A DNA stretch of 49,097 nucleotides from Ruminococcaceae bacterium UBA5295 (GTDB taxonomy: Bacteria; Bacillota; Clostridia; Oscillospirales; Acutalibacteraceae), in contig DHSD01000025.1 in assembly GCA_002411365.1 (NCBI GenBank), positions 1 to 49,097 on the forward strand. The letters run 5' to 3'. Below the pieces are notes generated by a model, which was not told the DNA's origin, ran no database searches, and saw only the letters and a program-made list of their open reading frames with translations. How positions within the stretch are numbered: the first letter of the stretch is position 1; every line of letters starts with the position of its first letter. Of the stretch, positions 23,101 to 30,972 are shown piece by piece. The position numbers were made by a program, and so were the translations under genes.

Positions 23101-23952
23101 GGCAAGCGCCAGCTTCTTGTTGTATTTGTAGCGGCCGACGCGCGAAAGGTCATACCTTCTTGAGTCGAAGAAAAGGCCGTTGATATGTGCCTCGGCGCTT
23201 TCAATCGTAGGAGGTTCACTTGGCCTAAGTTTGCGGTAAACTTCAAACAGGGCGTCTTCCCTGTTCTTGCATGGGTCTTTATCTATAGTTGCGTTTATGC
23301 GATTGTCATCGCCGAAGAAATCGTGGAGCTGCTCGTCGGTGCCAAGGCCGAGGGCACGCAGGAAAACTGTAACCGGCAGCTTGCGGTTTTTGTCGATGCG
23401 CACATAAAACACATCGTTGGCGTCAGTCTCATACTCCAGCCATGCGCCACGGTTCGGGATTACAGTCGTGCTGTAAAGCTCCTTGCCGGTTTTGTCATAA
23501 TCCATCTTATAGTAAACGCCAGGCGAACGGACGACCTGTGACACTATGACACGCTCGGCACCGTTGATGACAAAAGTGCCGCTGTCTGTCATTAGCGGAA
23601 AATCGCCCATATAAACTTCCGATTCCTTTATTTCACCGCTTTCCTTATTGAGCAGGCGTGCGGTAACACGCAGTGCAGCCGAATAGGTGGCGTCCCGCTC
23701 TTTGCATTCTTCCACACTATAGTTGGGCTTGTCGGAATCAAGTTTATAATCCACAAAGTCCAAGACGAGGTTGCCTGTATAATCGGTGATGCCGGAAACA
23801 TCTTTCAGCACTTCCTTGAGCCCTTCATCAAGAAACCACTGGTATGATTTCTTCTGAATCTCAATCAGGTTTGGCATATCCAGAACTTCATCAATGCGCG
23901 CAAAACTCATGCGCGTATTTTTGCCGACCTTCACCGGTTTGACATTCACCAT
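20182..23952 (-). CDS. rpoB: DNA-directed RNA polymerase subunit beta
   Basis: About 1256 residues from ATG 23952, which has a GGAGTG SD; an ATG 7 codons earlier (23973) lacks one. The rifampicin pocket [26 protein letters not shown] shows the sensitive residues at the usual resistance positions. [51 protein letters not shown] and [38 protein letters not shown] are intact. The last ~74 residues (20185-20406) form an acidic low-complexity tail (25 Asp/Glu, 3 Lys) beyond the conserved core. Upstream is a promoter with a leader containing a short frame and a hairpin; rplKAJL, its usual neighbours, are not there. Confidence 0.98.
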   Translation of the reverse strand: [1256 protein letters not shown]

Positions 23953-24003
23953 CGGCTTAATCACTCCATTCATTTATTTCACATTCTGCGGCACGCACCA
24001 GAC

Positions 24004-24034
24004 AAAAAAGCTGCCTCCGAAAATCTTCTTAGGC
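24004..24034 (-). promoter_or_regulatory. Terminator-like hairpin in the rpoB leader (possible attenuator)
   Basis: Minus strand: GCCT...AGGC and GAA/TTC arms (24034-24013, with a 2x2 internal loop) followed by AG-C and six T (24009-24004). It lies about 85 nt downstream of the predicted start site and about 50 nt before the rpoB start. The stop of the short leader frame (24031-24029) is inside the 5' arm. Structure is read from sequence; regulation is inferred. Confidence 0.5.
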
Positions 24035-24100
24035 GGACTTGTGTTTTTTAATCTCCTGTGCTATGATAAATGCAGATTCTTCATAAGTATATGAATCCAT
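24029..24100 (-). CDS. Putative 23-codon leader frame upstream of rpoB
   Basis: ATG 24100 to TAA 24029 encodes 23 residues (starts MDSYTYEESAFIIAQE, ends KKHKSA). The ATG is only about 10 nt after the predicted transcription start, so a normal SD is absent; translation would be leaderless-like or the frame may be fortuitous. Its stop codon lies within the 5' arm of the hairpin at 24013-24034, so a ribosome finishing the frame would disrupt that stem. No family is recognised. Confidence 0.35.
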   Translation of the reverse strand: MDSYTYEESAFIIAQEIKKHKSA

Positions 24101-24116
24101 AATGATACAGTGTATT

Positions 24117-24145
24117 AGTTTACTACAAAGCAATGTGTAAGTCAA
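24117..24145 (-). promoter_or_regulatory. SigA-type promoter of rpoBC
   Basis: Minus strand: TTGACT (24145-24140), 17 bp, TAAACT (24122-24117). Predicted leader to rpoB ATG 23952 is about 155 nt. Confidence 0.8.
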
Positions 24146-24367
24146 GTTTTTTTTCGCTTTTGGTGTCAAAATGTAAAAAAGCTGCTATCTGCTATACTGC
24201 TTTTTCCTTTATTATAAAAATTGGCAAACATGCAAATACTTAAACACTGGCATACAGAAACAACGACAGAAAGCCCGCACTCCGCTTTATAAATATAAAC
24301 GGAGCGCGGGATTTTTTTATTTCCTTCTATTCGCTGATTATATGTAAAACAACTGTTCTTTTGCAGC
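24146..24367 (-). terminator. Intergenic region after rrf2 with a terminator (stem 24274-24310)
   Basis: CCCGC-x-CTCCG / CGGAG-x-GCGGG stem with an AT-rich loop. On the minus strand it is followed by CTTTCT, on the plus strand by a run of seven T, so it can end rrf2 transcription. The rest (24146-24270) shows no gene; a minor AGCAG-rich direct repetition is seen near 24180-24200. Confidence 0.65.
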
Positions 24368-24790
24368 TTAGCCTTCCTTTTTGTGCTTGCACTGGCCGGG
24401 AGCGCTCAGCGCGGCGAATGTATAAGAGCCAAGCTCTTCCCTGACCATTTTAGAAACCTTGTCATAGATCTCATGGAACCGGCAGTCTGCCGTGTGCACA
24501 CAGCTATACTCATCCTGCTGGCAGCGGTTAAGCATATAGGGCCCTTCAACAGATTCAATCACCTGCAGCAATGTAATTTCCTCTGCACTGCGCGCAAGAA
24601 CGTAGCCGCCGTGCGCACCTTTGTAGGACACGATAAGCTCGCCGGCTACAAGCTTCCGCAGGATTTTCAGCGCAAATCGCAGAGGGACTTTGGTCTTATT
24701 TGAAATAGTGTGGGCATCTACTTTCTGCCTCGCCCTTGCAAGGACATCTACAATCCGCACCGCATAGTCCGCTTCAAGTGTCATTACCAT
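24368..24790 (-). CDS. Rrf2 family transcriptional regulator, probably Fe-S binding
   Basis: 140 residues. A winged helix N-terminus (LEADYAVRIVDVLARARQKVDAHTISNKTKVPLRFALKILRKL) and wing (AHGGYVLARSAEEITLLQVIESVEGPY) are typical of Rrf2/IscR. Three Cys spaced C-x6-C-x5-C (RCQQDEYSCVHTADC) sit in the cluster-binding region; IscR has C-x5-C-x5-C, so a 2Fe-2S or 4Fe-4S cluster is likely but unproven. ATG 24790 has an AGGAG SD and lies 15 bp after rpoD, so it is co-transcribed with the housekeeping sigma gene. No isc/suf genes are in the window, and its target is unknown. Confidence 0.9.
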   Translation of the reverse strand: MVMTLEADYAVRIVDVLARARQKVDAHTISNKTKVPLRFALKILRKLVAGELIVSYKGAHGGYVLARSAEEITLLQVIESVEGPYMLNRCQQDEYSCVHTADCRFHEIYDKVSKMVREELGSYTFAALSAPGQCKHKKEG

Positions 24791-24805
24791 GGAATCGGCA
24801 TCTCC

Positions 24806-25903
24806 TTAATCCAGGAAATCTTTGAGCTTTTTACTGCGGCTCGGATGGCGCAGCTTCCGCAGGGCCTTCGCTTCAATCTGGCGTATCCTTTCACGGGTTA
24901 CATTAAATTCCTTGCCAACTTCCTCAAGTGTGCGGGAACGGCCGTCCTCAAGGCCAAAACGCAGGCGAAGGACTTTTTCTTCACGCGGCGTTAAGGTGTC
25001 GAGCACCTCAGCGAGCTGTTCTTTCAGCAGCGTGTGTGAAGCGGCGTCCTGTGGGGCCGGTGCATCATCATCCGGAATAAAGTCGCCAAGGTGGCTGTCC
25101 TCTTCTTCGCCTATAGGCGTTTCCAGCGAAACAGGTTCCTGCGCAACGCGCATTATCTCGCGGACTTTGTCGGTAGGTATGTCAAGTTCTGCCGCAATCT
25201 CATCTGCCGTCGGTTCATGGCCATTGGTGTGAAGGAGTTGACTTGAGACTTTCTTAACTTTATTTATAGTCTCGACCATATGCACAGGTATACGGATAGT
25301 ACGCGCCTGGTCGGCTATGGCACGTGTTATCGCCTGGCGTATCCACCATGTGGCATAAGTTGAAAACTTAAAGCCTTTTGTATAGTCGAATTTCTCCACG
25401 GCTTTTATAAGGCCGAGGTTGCCCTCCTGAATGAGGTCAAGGAACTGCATCCCGCGGCCAAGGTAGCGCTTTGCAATGCTCACCACAAGCCGAAGATTAG
25501 CTTCAGCAAGCCGTTTCTTTGCAGCTTCGTCACCCTTTGAAACACGCACTGCGAGGTCGATTTCTTCTTCCGGCGTAAGGAGCGGCACGCGTCCTATTTC
25601 TTTGAGGTAAACTTTCACAGGGTCATCTATGGCTATTCCGTCGGTGTTAAGCGCATCATCGATATTTTCCGACTCTTCGTTATTGCTGCTGTTAGTTTCC
25701 GTGTTCTCCAAAGGCTCTTCGCCGAAGTTCTCAACGATTTCCACGCCCTGAGACTCGAGCGTGTCGTAGAATTTCTCGATTTGTTCAGGGTCAAAGTCGA
25801 GTTCGCCCACTGCGTCGAGTATCTCTTTAGTGGTGAGCTGGCCTTTGCTCTTGCCCTGCTCAATCAATTCTTTCATTACCGTTTTCTTATCGGGCACTGC
25901 CAT
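24806..25903 (-). CDS. rpoD: RNA polymerase sigma factor RpoD (SigA)
   Basis: 365 residues, the compact Firmicute SigA form. After a short region 1.1 and an acidic linker (~65-80), region 1.2 (IDDPVKVYLKEIGRVPLLTPEEEI) is followed by region 2 with RLVVSIAKRYLGRGMQFLDLIQEGNLGLIKAVEKFDYTKGFKFSTYATWWIRQAI. Then come region 3 and region 4 (LTPREEKVLRLRFGL...VTRERIRQIEAKALRKLRHP). It recognises TTGACA/TATAAT promoters such as those listed here. GGAGG precedes ATG 25903. It follows dnaG by 10 bp, the classic macromolecular-synthesis operon. Confidence 0.98.
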   Translation of the reverse strand: MAVPDKKTVMKELIEQGKSKGQLTTKEILDAVGELDFDPEQIEKFYDTLESQGVEIVENFGEEPLENTETNSSNNEESENIDDALNTDGIAIDDPVKVYLKEIGRVPLLTPEEEIDLAVRVSKGDEAAKKRLAEANLRLVVSIAKRYLGRGMQFLDLIQEGNLGLIKAVEKFDYTKGFKFSTYATWWIRQAITRAIADQARTIRIPVHMVETINKVKKVSSQLLHTNGHEPTADEIAAELDIPTDKVREIMRVAQEPVSLETPIGEEEDSHLGDFIPDDDAPAPQDAASHTLLKEQLAEVLDTLTPREEKVLRLRFGLEDGRSRTLEEVGKEFNVTRERIRQIEAKALRKLRHPSRSKKLKDFLD

Positions 25904-25913
25904 ATCCGTCCTC

Positions 25914-27671
25914 CTATTTTTTCTGCTGCCTTAACTCTTCCAGATAATCTTCTATTTCCCCCGGCGGCGCTTCAGCGGCGCTGCCCAGTTTCCTTTTCTT
26001 ATCTTCCTGCAAAAGCACATTAATATACTCATGCGCGTCCTGCCTGCTTATGGGTACGCCGTCATACCGTGCCTGAATGCCAGCAAGATATGAAATTTTA
26101 TCCGGTGTAAAATCTTCCTCAAAATCTGCCAGACCGACCGGTTTCTCTTCTCTCATTCTTCCCATAATTCTTTCATATACACGGCGGTTGAATTTTGTGA
26201 CAAATTTTTCGGGCGGGAGGTGTTTAAAAACTTCTCCGGCGCCGTCCTGATTTCTCATGAGGTATGCTATAAGCGCCTCTTCGGCGCGGGCCGCGCGCAG
26301 GTTGCCGGCCTTCTCCGGATTTATGCTGTCGTGGTAGCCTACCGTTTGGCGGTGTATCTCGTGGAATTCTTTTTTCCTGTGGTTTCTCTCAAGCTTGCGG
26401 TTTTCGGCCTCAACCTGGTTCATTAGCGTCGTTGTTTCAATACCAGTTTCTTCCGCGACTTTTCCGGCATAGACTTCGCGCTCGATATGGTTGTCCAGCG
26501 CCGAAAGCACTTTAACCGCCCCGCGTAGGTATGCAAGCCGGCCGTCTGCAGACTGCAGATTGCAGCCTGCTTTTGCTTTTTGCAGGTTGTACTCAACATC
26601 GTTTCCACATGCCTCAAGCATCTGCTTGAAGCGCAGCGGCCCATAGGTCTTTATGTACTCATCAGGATCCTTGCCGCCCTCAATAGTCAACACGCGGACG
26701 CGCAGCCCGGCACTGCGCAGTATGGGTATAGCGCGCGCTGCCGCTTTCTGCCCCGGCCCGTCAGCATCATATGAAACAACGACTTCTTTCGCATAATGCG
26801 ACATCAGCCTTGCCTGGGAAGTCGTAAGCGCCGTTCCGAGCGTCGCGACGGCATTGGTGAAGCCTGCCTGGTGCATTGAGATGACGTCCATATACCCTTC
26901 GCATAGGATAAGCCTCTGCCCACCACTGTTCTTGGCAAAGTTAAGCGCGAAAAGCATATCGCCTTTGCTGAATACCGGTGTTTCCGACGTATTGAGATAT
27001 TTAGGCTTTTCATCTCCGAGCGTCCTGCCGCCGAAAGCGACGACATTTCCGCGCAAGTCGATAATCGGGAACATCACGCGCCCATAAAAGCGGTCTATCA
27101 CATTTCCGTACCTGCTTTTGTAAGCCACATTCGCAAGGGCCATCTCGTCTTTCGTAAAGCCCTTGCGCCCAAGGTAGTCAACAAGTGCAGTACGCCCCGG
27201 CGGAGAATATCCAAGGCCGAAATGCGTTATCGTTTTAGGCTTGAGCGCACGCTTCGAAAAATAATCCCTGCCTGCCGCGCCTACACCTGAATTCAGCACC
27301 ATGTAATAAAAGCGTGCTGTTTCACGGTTGATGGCAAGAATGCGTGTCCGCACTTTAGACATGCTGTCATCGGCACGGTTTTCAGGCACAGCCATGCCTG
27401 CGCGCTGCGCAAGGAAACGGATAGCCTCCATATAATCGAGGTTTTCAATGCGGCGGACAAACGTTATTACATCGCCGCCTGCACCGCAACCAAAACAGTA
27501 AAACGAACCGTTGTCTGGGTAAATGTTGAAAGACGGTGATTTTTCGCTGTGAAACGGGCAAAGCCCAACCATGTTTTTGCCGCTTCGTTTCAGGCTAACA
27601 TAGTCTGAAGCAATCTCCACAATGTCACTGCGGGCTTTTAGCTCCTGCAGAAACGCTTCCGGAAGCGACAT
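25914..27671 (-). CDS. dnaG: DNA primase
   Basis: 585 residues. Makes RNA primers for replication. N-terminal CHC2 zinc ribbon (C38, H41, C59, C62 in CPFH...CFGCG), RNA-polymerase core with Toprim motifs LILCEGYMDVISMHQAG and VVSYDADGPGQKAAARA, and a C-terminal helicase-interaction domain (~440 on). SD AGAGGAGG precedes ATG 27671. It lies between dgt (36 bp upstream) and rpoD. Confidence 0.98.
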   Translation of the reverse strand: MSLPEAFLQELKARSDIVEIASDYVSLKRSGKNMVGLCPFHSEKSPSFNIYPDNGSFYCFGCGAGGDVITFVRRIENLDYMEAIRFLAQRAGMAVPENRADDSMSKVRTRILAINRETARFYYMVLNSGVGAAGRDYFSKRALKPKTITHFGLGYSPPGRTALVDYLGRKGFTKDEMALANVAYKSRYGNVIDRFYGRVMFPIIDLRGNVVAFGGRTLGDEKPKYLNTSETPVFSKGDMLFALNFAKNSGGQRLILCEGYMDVISMHQAGFTNAVATLGTALTTSQARLMSHYAKEVVVSYDADGPGQKAAARAIPILRSAGLRVRVLTIEGGKDPDEYIKTYGPLRFKQMLEACGNDVEYNLQKAKAGCNLQSADGRLAYLRGAVKVLSALDNHIEREVYAGKVAEETGIETTTLMNQVEAENRKLERNHRKKEFHEIHRQTVGYHDSINPEKAGNLRAARAEEALIAYLMRNQDGAGEVFKHLPPEKFVTKFNRRVYERIMGRMREEKPVGLADFEEDFTPDKISYLAGIQARYDGVPISRQDAHEYINVLLQEDKKRKLGSAAEAPPGEIEDYLEELRQQKK

Positions 27672-27707
27672 CTGCTCATCCTCCTCTGGCTGCTTTCATG
27701 CTTCAGC

Positions 27708-28703
27708 TTACAGTTTCCATGCTTTTGGCACATATATTTTTTCAAAAAGCTGCACCGCATAATGGTCGGTCATGCCGGCAATAAAATCGCATGCCGCGCG
27801 CTCATTCCCGTCCTTTTCCGCAATCATACGCATATCAGGCGGCATATGTTCAGGTTTTACAAGATATTCGAAAAGCGCCTCAATCAGGCCAGGAACCTTG
27901 GTCTCTTCCGACTTTGCCTGCGGGTTATGGTAAACATGCTCATCCATAAACCCGGCAAGCTCTTCAAAAACGCCGTTTATTTCAGGGGCCATGGCAAGCT
28001 TTCCTCTGCCGCTGTTCTCCACAACCGAATGCACAAGCGTATCTATGCGCTTCGACTTGCTGCTGCCAAGGACATCTGTAATGTTTTTCGGAATATCGCG
28101 CTCATACAGCACACCGGCACGTTCAGCGTCGTCTATATCATGGTTAATGTAGGCGATACGGTCCGCAAGGCGCACAATGCGCCCTTCCGCCGTACAGGCT
28201 TCTTTTCCGATCGTATGGCATGCGATGCCGTTTCTTACTTCAAATGTCAGGTTAAGGCCTTTCCCGCCCTTCTCAAGCTTTTCCACAACACGCACGCTCT
28301 GCTCGTAATGGCGGAAACCGCCCGGGAAAATCTCGTCCAAAGCGTGCTCACCTGCATGGCCGAACGGCGTATGCCCGAGGTCATGGCCAAGTGAAATTGC
28401 CTCAGTCAGGTCTTCATTAAGCCGGAGCGCCCGCGCTATAGTGCGCGCTATCTGCGAAACTTCAAGCGTATGTGTAAGCCGGGTCCGGTAATGGTCGCCC
28501 TCAGGTGAAAGGAATACCTGCGTTTTGTGCTTAAGGCGCCGGAAAGACTTGCAGTGGATAATCCTGTCGCGGTCGCGCTGGTAAACGGTCCGCAGCGAAC
28601 ATTCTTCTTCAGGAGTTTCGCGCCCGCGTGAATTTTCAGCAAGGGCTGCATAAGGAGACAGAATCTTTTTTTCCAACGCCTGCGTCTCTTCTTTTACTGT
28701 CAT
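27708..28703 (-). CDS. dgt: Deoxyguanosinetriphosphate triphosphohydrolase (HD domain)
   Basis: 331 residues from ATG 28703 (MTVKEETQALEKKIL), which has a GGTGGA SD; the frame extends to 28736 but that ATG lies inside a TATAAT. Hydrolyses dGTP (or other dNTPs) to the nucleoside and triphosphate. HD signature: RLTHTLEVSQIARTIARAL, then GHDLGHTPFGHAGE, and later RLADRIAYINHDIDDA. The dgt-dnaG-rpoD order is common in Clostridia. Which dNTP is preferred cannot be told. Confidence 0.94.
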   Translation of the reverse strand: MTVKEETQALEKKILSPYAALAENSRGRETPEEECSLRTVYQRDRDRIIHCKSFRRLKHKTQVFLSPEGDHYRTRLTHTLEVSQIARTIARALRLNEDLTEAISLGHDLGHTPFGHAGEHALDEIFPGGFRHYEQSVRVVEKLEKGGKGLNLTFEVRNGIACHTIGKEACTAEGRIVRLADRIAYINHDIDDAERAGVLYERDIPKNITDVLGSSKSKRIDTLVHSVVENSGRGKLAMAPEINGVFEELAGFMDEHVYHNPQAKSEETKVPGLIEALFEYLVKPEHMPPDMRMIAEKDGNERAACDFIAGMTDHYAVQLFEKIYVPKAWKL

Positions 28704-28809
28704 CTGTAAACTTCCACCCCTGTTTTTGCCTTGCATTATAAAATAATTTTATACCCTCTATTGTCTTATATGCAGAATGGATGCCCTTTCCCTGCTTTAA
28801 GACAAAAAA

Positions 28810-29433
28810 TTATGAAATCCTGTAGAATTTTTTTGTCCCGAACTCCACCTGGCAGCTTCCGCACGTCGCATCTGCGGCGGCATTGCCAAATAATTCAGCT
28901 TTTTCACACGGTATATGAAAGTGTATTGCAACATGGTCTGTAAAAGACGAATTATCGACTTTTCCGCCATGCTTTTCAATCAGAGGCATCACTTTGCCGT
29001 AATGGCTGTAGCTGCAACTAAGCCGCGCCTGAAAGCATGCTGACATTGTAATGACCCCTGCGGCTTTAAGCGCCGCTGAAGCGCCGCGCGAATATGCGCG
29101 CACAAGGCCGCCAGCCCCAAGAAGGATGCCGCCGAAATAGCGTGTTACAACTACGGCGGTGTCAGTCACAGCCGATTTCTGCAGGACATTGAGCACCGGT
29201 ATGCCGGCCGTTCCCTGAGGTTCGCCGTCGTCGGAATACCTCCTTATCTGGCCGGCACGGATTACATAAGCATAGACATTGTGCGTGGCCTCACGGTTTT
29301 TCGTACGTACGCCGCGGATAAAATCCACAGCTTCTTCTTCGGAGCGAACAGGCGCAGCAGACCCTATAAACCGAGAGCACCGCTCAGTAAATTCATTGCT
29401 TGCCATGCCGGCAACAGTCAAGTAACTTTCCAT
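28810..29433 (-). CDS. yigZ: YigZ/IMPACT family protein
   Basis: 207 residues, full length. The N-terminal UPF0029 domain has the signature TRYFGGILLGAGGLVRAYSRGA, with HNVYAYVI and SDDGEPQGTAGIPVLNVL preceding. The C-terminal DUF1949 domain spans ~140-207. Bacterial function is not settled; the eukaryotic IMPACT relative influences translation control. It lies 13 bp downstream of the rpmE terminator and upstream of dgt, so it may be reached by read-through. SD GGGTGA precedes ATG 29433. Confidence 0.92.
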   Translation of the reverse strand: MESYLTVAGMASNEFTERCSRFIGSAAPVRSEEEAVDFIRGVRTKNREATHNVYAYVIRAGQIRRYSDDGEPQGTAGIPVLNVLQKSAVTDTAVVVTRYFGGILLGAGGLVRAYSRGASAALKAAGVITMSACFQARLSCSYSHYGKVMPLIEKHGGKVDNSSFTDHVAIHFHIPCEKAELFGNAAADATCGSCQVEFGTKKFYRIS

Positions 29434-29445
29434 TTTATCACCCGG

Positions 29446-29478
29446 AAAAAAGAAGCGGCGCTTGCGCGCGCCGCTTCT
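29446..29478 (-). terminator. Rho-independent terminator of rpmE
   Basis: Minus strand: perfect 11-bp GC-rich stem AGAAGCGGCGC / GCGCCGCTTCT with a 6-nt loop, followed by TTTTT. It sits 18 bp past the rpmE stop. Confidence 0.88.
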
Positions 29479-29496
29479 GCAGATATAAAAACAAAA

Positions 29497-29700
29497 TTAC
29501 TTATCCAGACCGTAACGCTTCTTAAACATATCGACACGGCCGCTCGTATCTACGAGTTTCTGCTTTCCCGTAAAGAACGGGTGGCATTTTGAACAAATTT
29601 CAACATGGATATCCTGCTTTGTGGACCTTGTATGGATAACGTTGCCGCAGGCGCATGTGATCGTTGTGTCTTTATACTCCGGATGGATTTTCTTTTTCAT
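29497..29700 (-). CDS. rpmE: Large ribosomal subunit protein bL31 (zinc form)
   Basis: 67 residues from ATG 29700 (MKKKIHPEYKDTTITCACGN), SD GAGGTG. The zinc-binding Cys are present (CAC ... CSKCHPFFTGKQK), so this is the C+ form rather than the zinc-independent paralogue used under zinc starvation. Other features: DTSGRVDMFKKRYG. It is a single-gene unit with its own promoter and strong terminator. Confidence 0.97.
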   Translation of the reverse strand: MKKKIHPEYKDTTITCACGNVIHTRSTKQDIHVEICSKCHPFFTGKQKLVDTSGRVDMFKKRYGLDK

Positions 29701-29739
29701 TCCTGTCACCTCTTTAAACGGAGTTCAACATTCTCTTAA

Positions 29740-29768
29740 AGTATAACATAGGATGTGTATGATTGCAA
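29740..29768 (-). promoter_or_regulatory. SigA-type promoter of rpmE
   Basis: Minus strand: TTGCAA (29768-29763), 17 bp, TATACT (29745-29740). Confidence 0.75.
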
Positions 29769-29880
29769 GCAATTACTTACTAAAGTCAGGCTGTTAAAAA
29801 CAGCATTGATTTCTGCAGCCCTGCCAGGCATTTTAATTTTGCCTTTTAAACTGCTGACGTCAGGGAAAATCATTATATGA

Positions 29881-30972
29881 TTACATGGATGCTGTGGCAC
29901 TGCGGATGACGGTGTTGTAAACATTCTCCATTATTTCCACGTTTTTATTGAGATCATAAAACTGCATCACATACTTGCGCCCTGCTTTGCCCATTTTTCG
30001 GCGAAGTTCTGAATTTTGCTCTAACAGGTAAATCTTTTCCGCCATAGCTTCGGGGTTTCTTTTTGGAACAGTAAAACCAGTAACATTATTTTTCACCGTT
30101 TCAAGAAAACCATCTGCATCCGATGCAACTACCGGTATGCCACATGCCATGGCTTCTATAGCAGAAACACCAAAGCTTTCACTTATGCTTGGGAGACAAA
30201 CAACATCCATGTTATTAAGAGCATATTGAACATCAGTGTTCGGAATTGCGCCGCGAAGGAACGCTTTCCCTTTGAGATTTAAACTGTTAATTAACTGCTG
30301 AAGGCTGCCGTTCATGCTCCCCTTTCCATAGATATCCAGAACATTTTCTGTATCGGGCGGCAGTCTTTTCAAGAATAAATAAAACGCGCGGATAAGGTCA
30401 TCCATACCATAAGGCGGCTCTAACGATTTTACAGCACCTACCACAAAAACTTTTTTCTCCGTTTTTTCCCGGGGAGCAAACTTTTGGCAGTCTACCCCAA
30501 ACGGCGTAATAAAAATTCGTTTTTTACTGCCGAATAGACGCCTGACCTGTTCAGCCATAACCTGGCTTGTTGACGCAACTGCGTCAGCATAATGGATGTT
30601 ATCAGCTATAAGTTTTTTATGCAGTGGGCTTTTGTAAGGGAACAGGTACACATCACTTCCCCAGACAGAAAGCAAAAGCGGATGCACATGGCTTAACCGT
30701 GCAAGAGTACCGTAGCCACTGGCATAATGGGCATTAACAATATCCGGCTTAAACGACTCAATTTCTCTTTTCAATTGCTTTGCATTGCGGAAGTATCCCG
30801 AAAAGCCAGAATGTTTCAAAAGTACAGTTTGTACATTAGGGTCTATGCTTTTCTGTTTATCCGCGTGGTCTGGCAGCGAATACAAACGCACCGTATGGCC
30901 TCTTTGCGCAAGAGCATTAACCCACTTTACAGTATGGCTTGACTGTGCTGCAGAAACAAAAGCGATTTTCAT
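29881..30972 (-). CDS. Glycosyltransferase family 4 protein
   Basis: 363 residues, GT-B fold. The N-terminal acceptor domain begins KIAFVSAAQSSHTVKWVNALAQRGH and the C-terminal donor domain has the retaining GT4 signature SISESFGVSAIEAMACGIPVVASDADGF (E-x7-E). There is no membrane segment. It transfers a sugar from a nucleotide donor to an unknown acceptor, probably for a surface glycan or glycolipid. SD AGGAAGG precedes ATG 30972. It is transcribed alone on the minus strand; another, different GT4 gene lies 2.1 kb away on the opposite strand. No other polysaccharide genes are nearby. Confidence 0.92.
   Translation of the reverse strand: MKIAFVSAAQSSHTVKWVNALAQRGHTVRLYSLPDHADKQKSIDPNVQTVLLKHSGFSGYFRNAKQLKREIESFKPDIVNAHYASGYGTLARLSHVHPLLLSVWGSDVYLFPYKSPLHKKLIADNIHYADAVASTSQVMAEQVRRLFGSKKRIFITPFGVDCQKFAPREKTEKKVFVVGAVKSLEPPYGMDDLIRAFYLFLKRLPPDTENVLDIYGKGSMNGSLQQLINSLNLKGKAFLRGAIPNTDVQYALNNMDVVCLPSISESFGVSAIEAMACGIPVVASDADGFLETVKNNVTGFTVPKRNPEAMAEKIYLLEQNSELRRKMGKAGRKYVMQFYDLNKNVEIMENVYNTVIRSATASM

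Noticed and set aside
24180..24205. AGCAG-type short repeats after rrf2
   Set aside because: Only two imperfect copies in an AT-rich stretch; no clear structure.
28704..28736. Upstream ATG 28736 as the dgt start
   Set aside because: It overlaps a TATAAT and lacks an SD; ATG 28703 has a GGTGGA SD and fits the family N-terminus.
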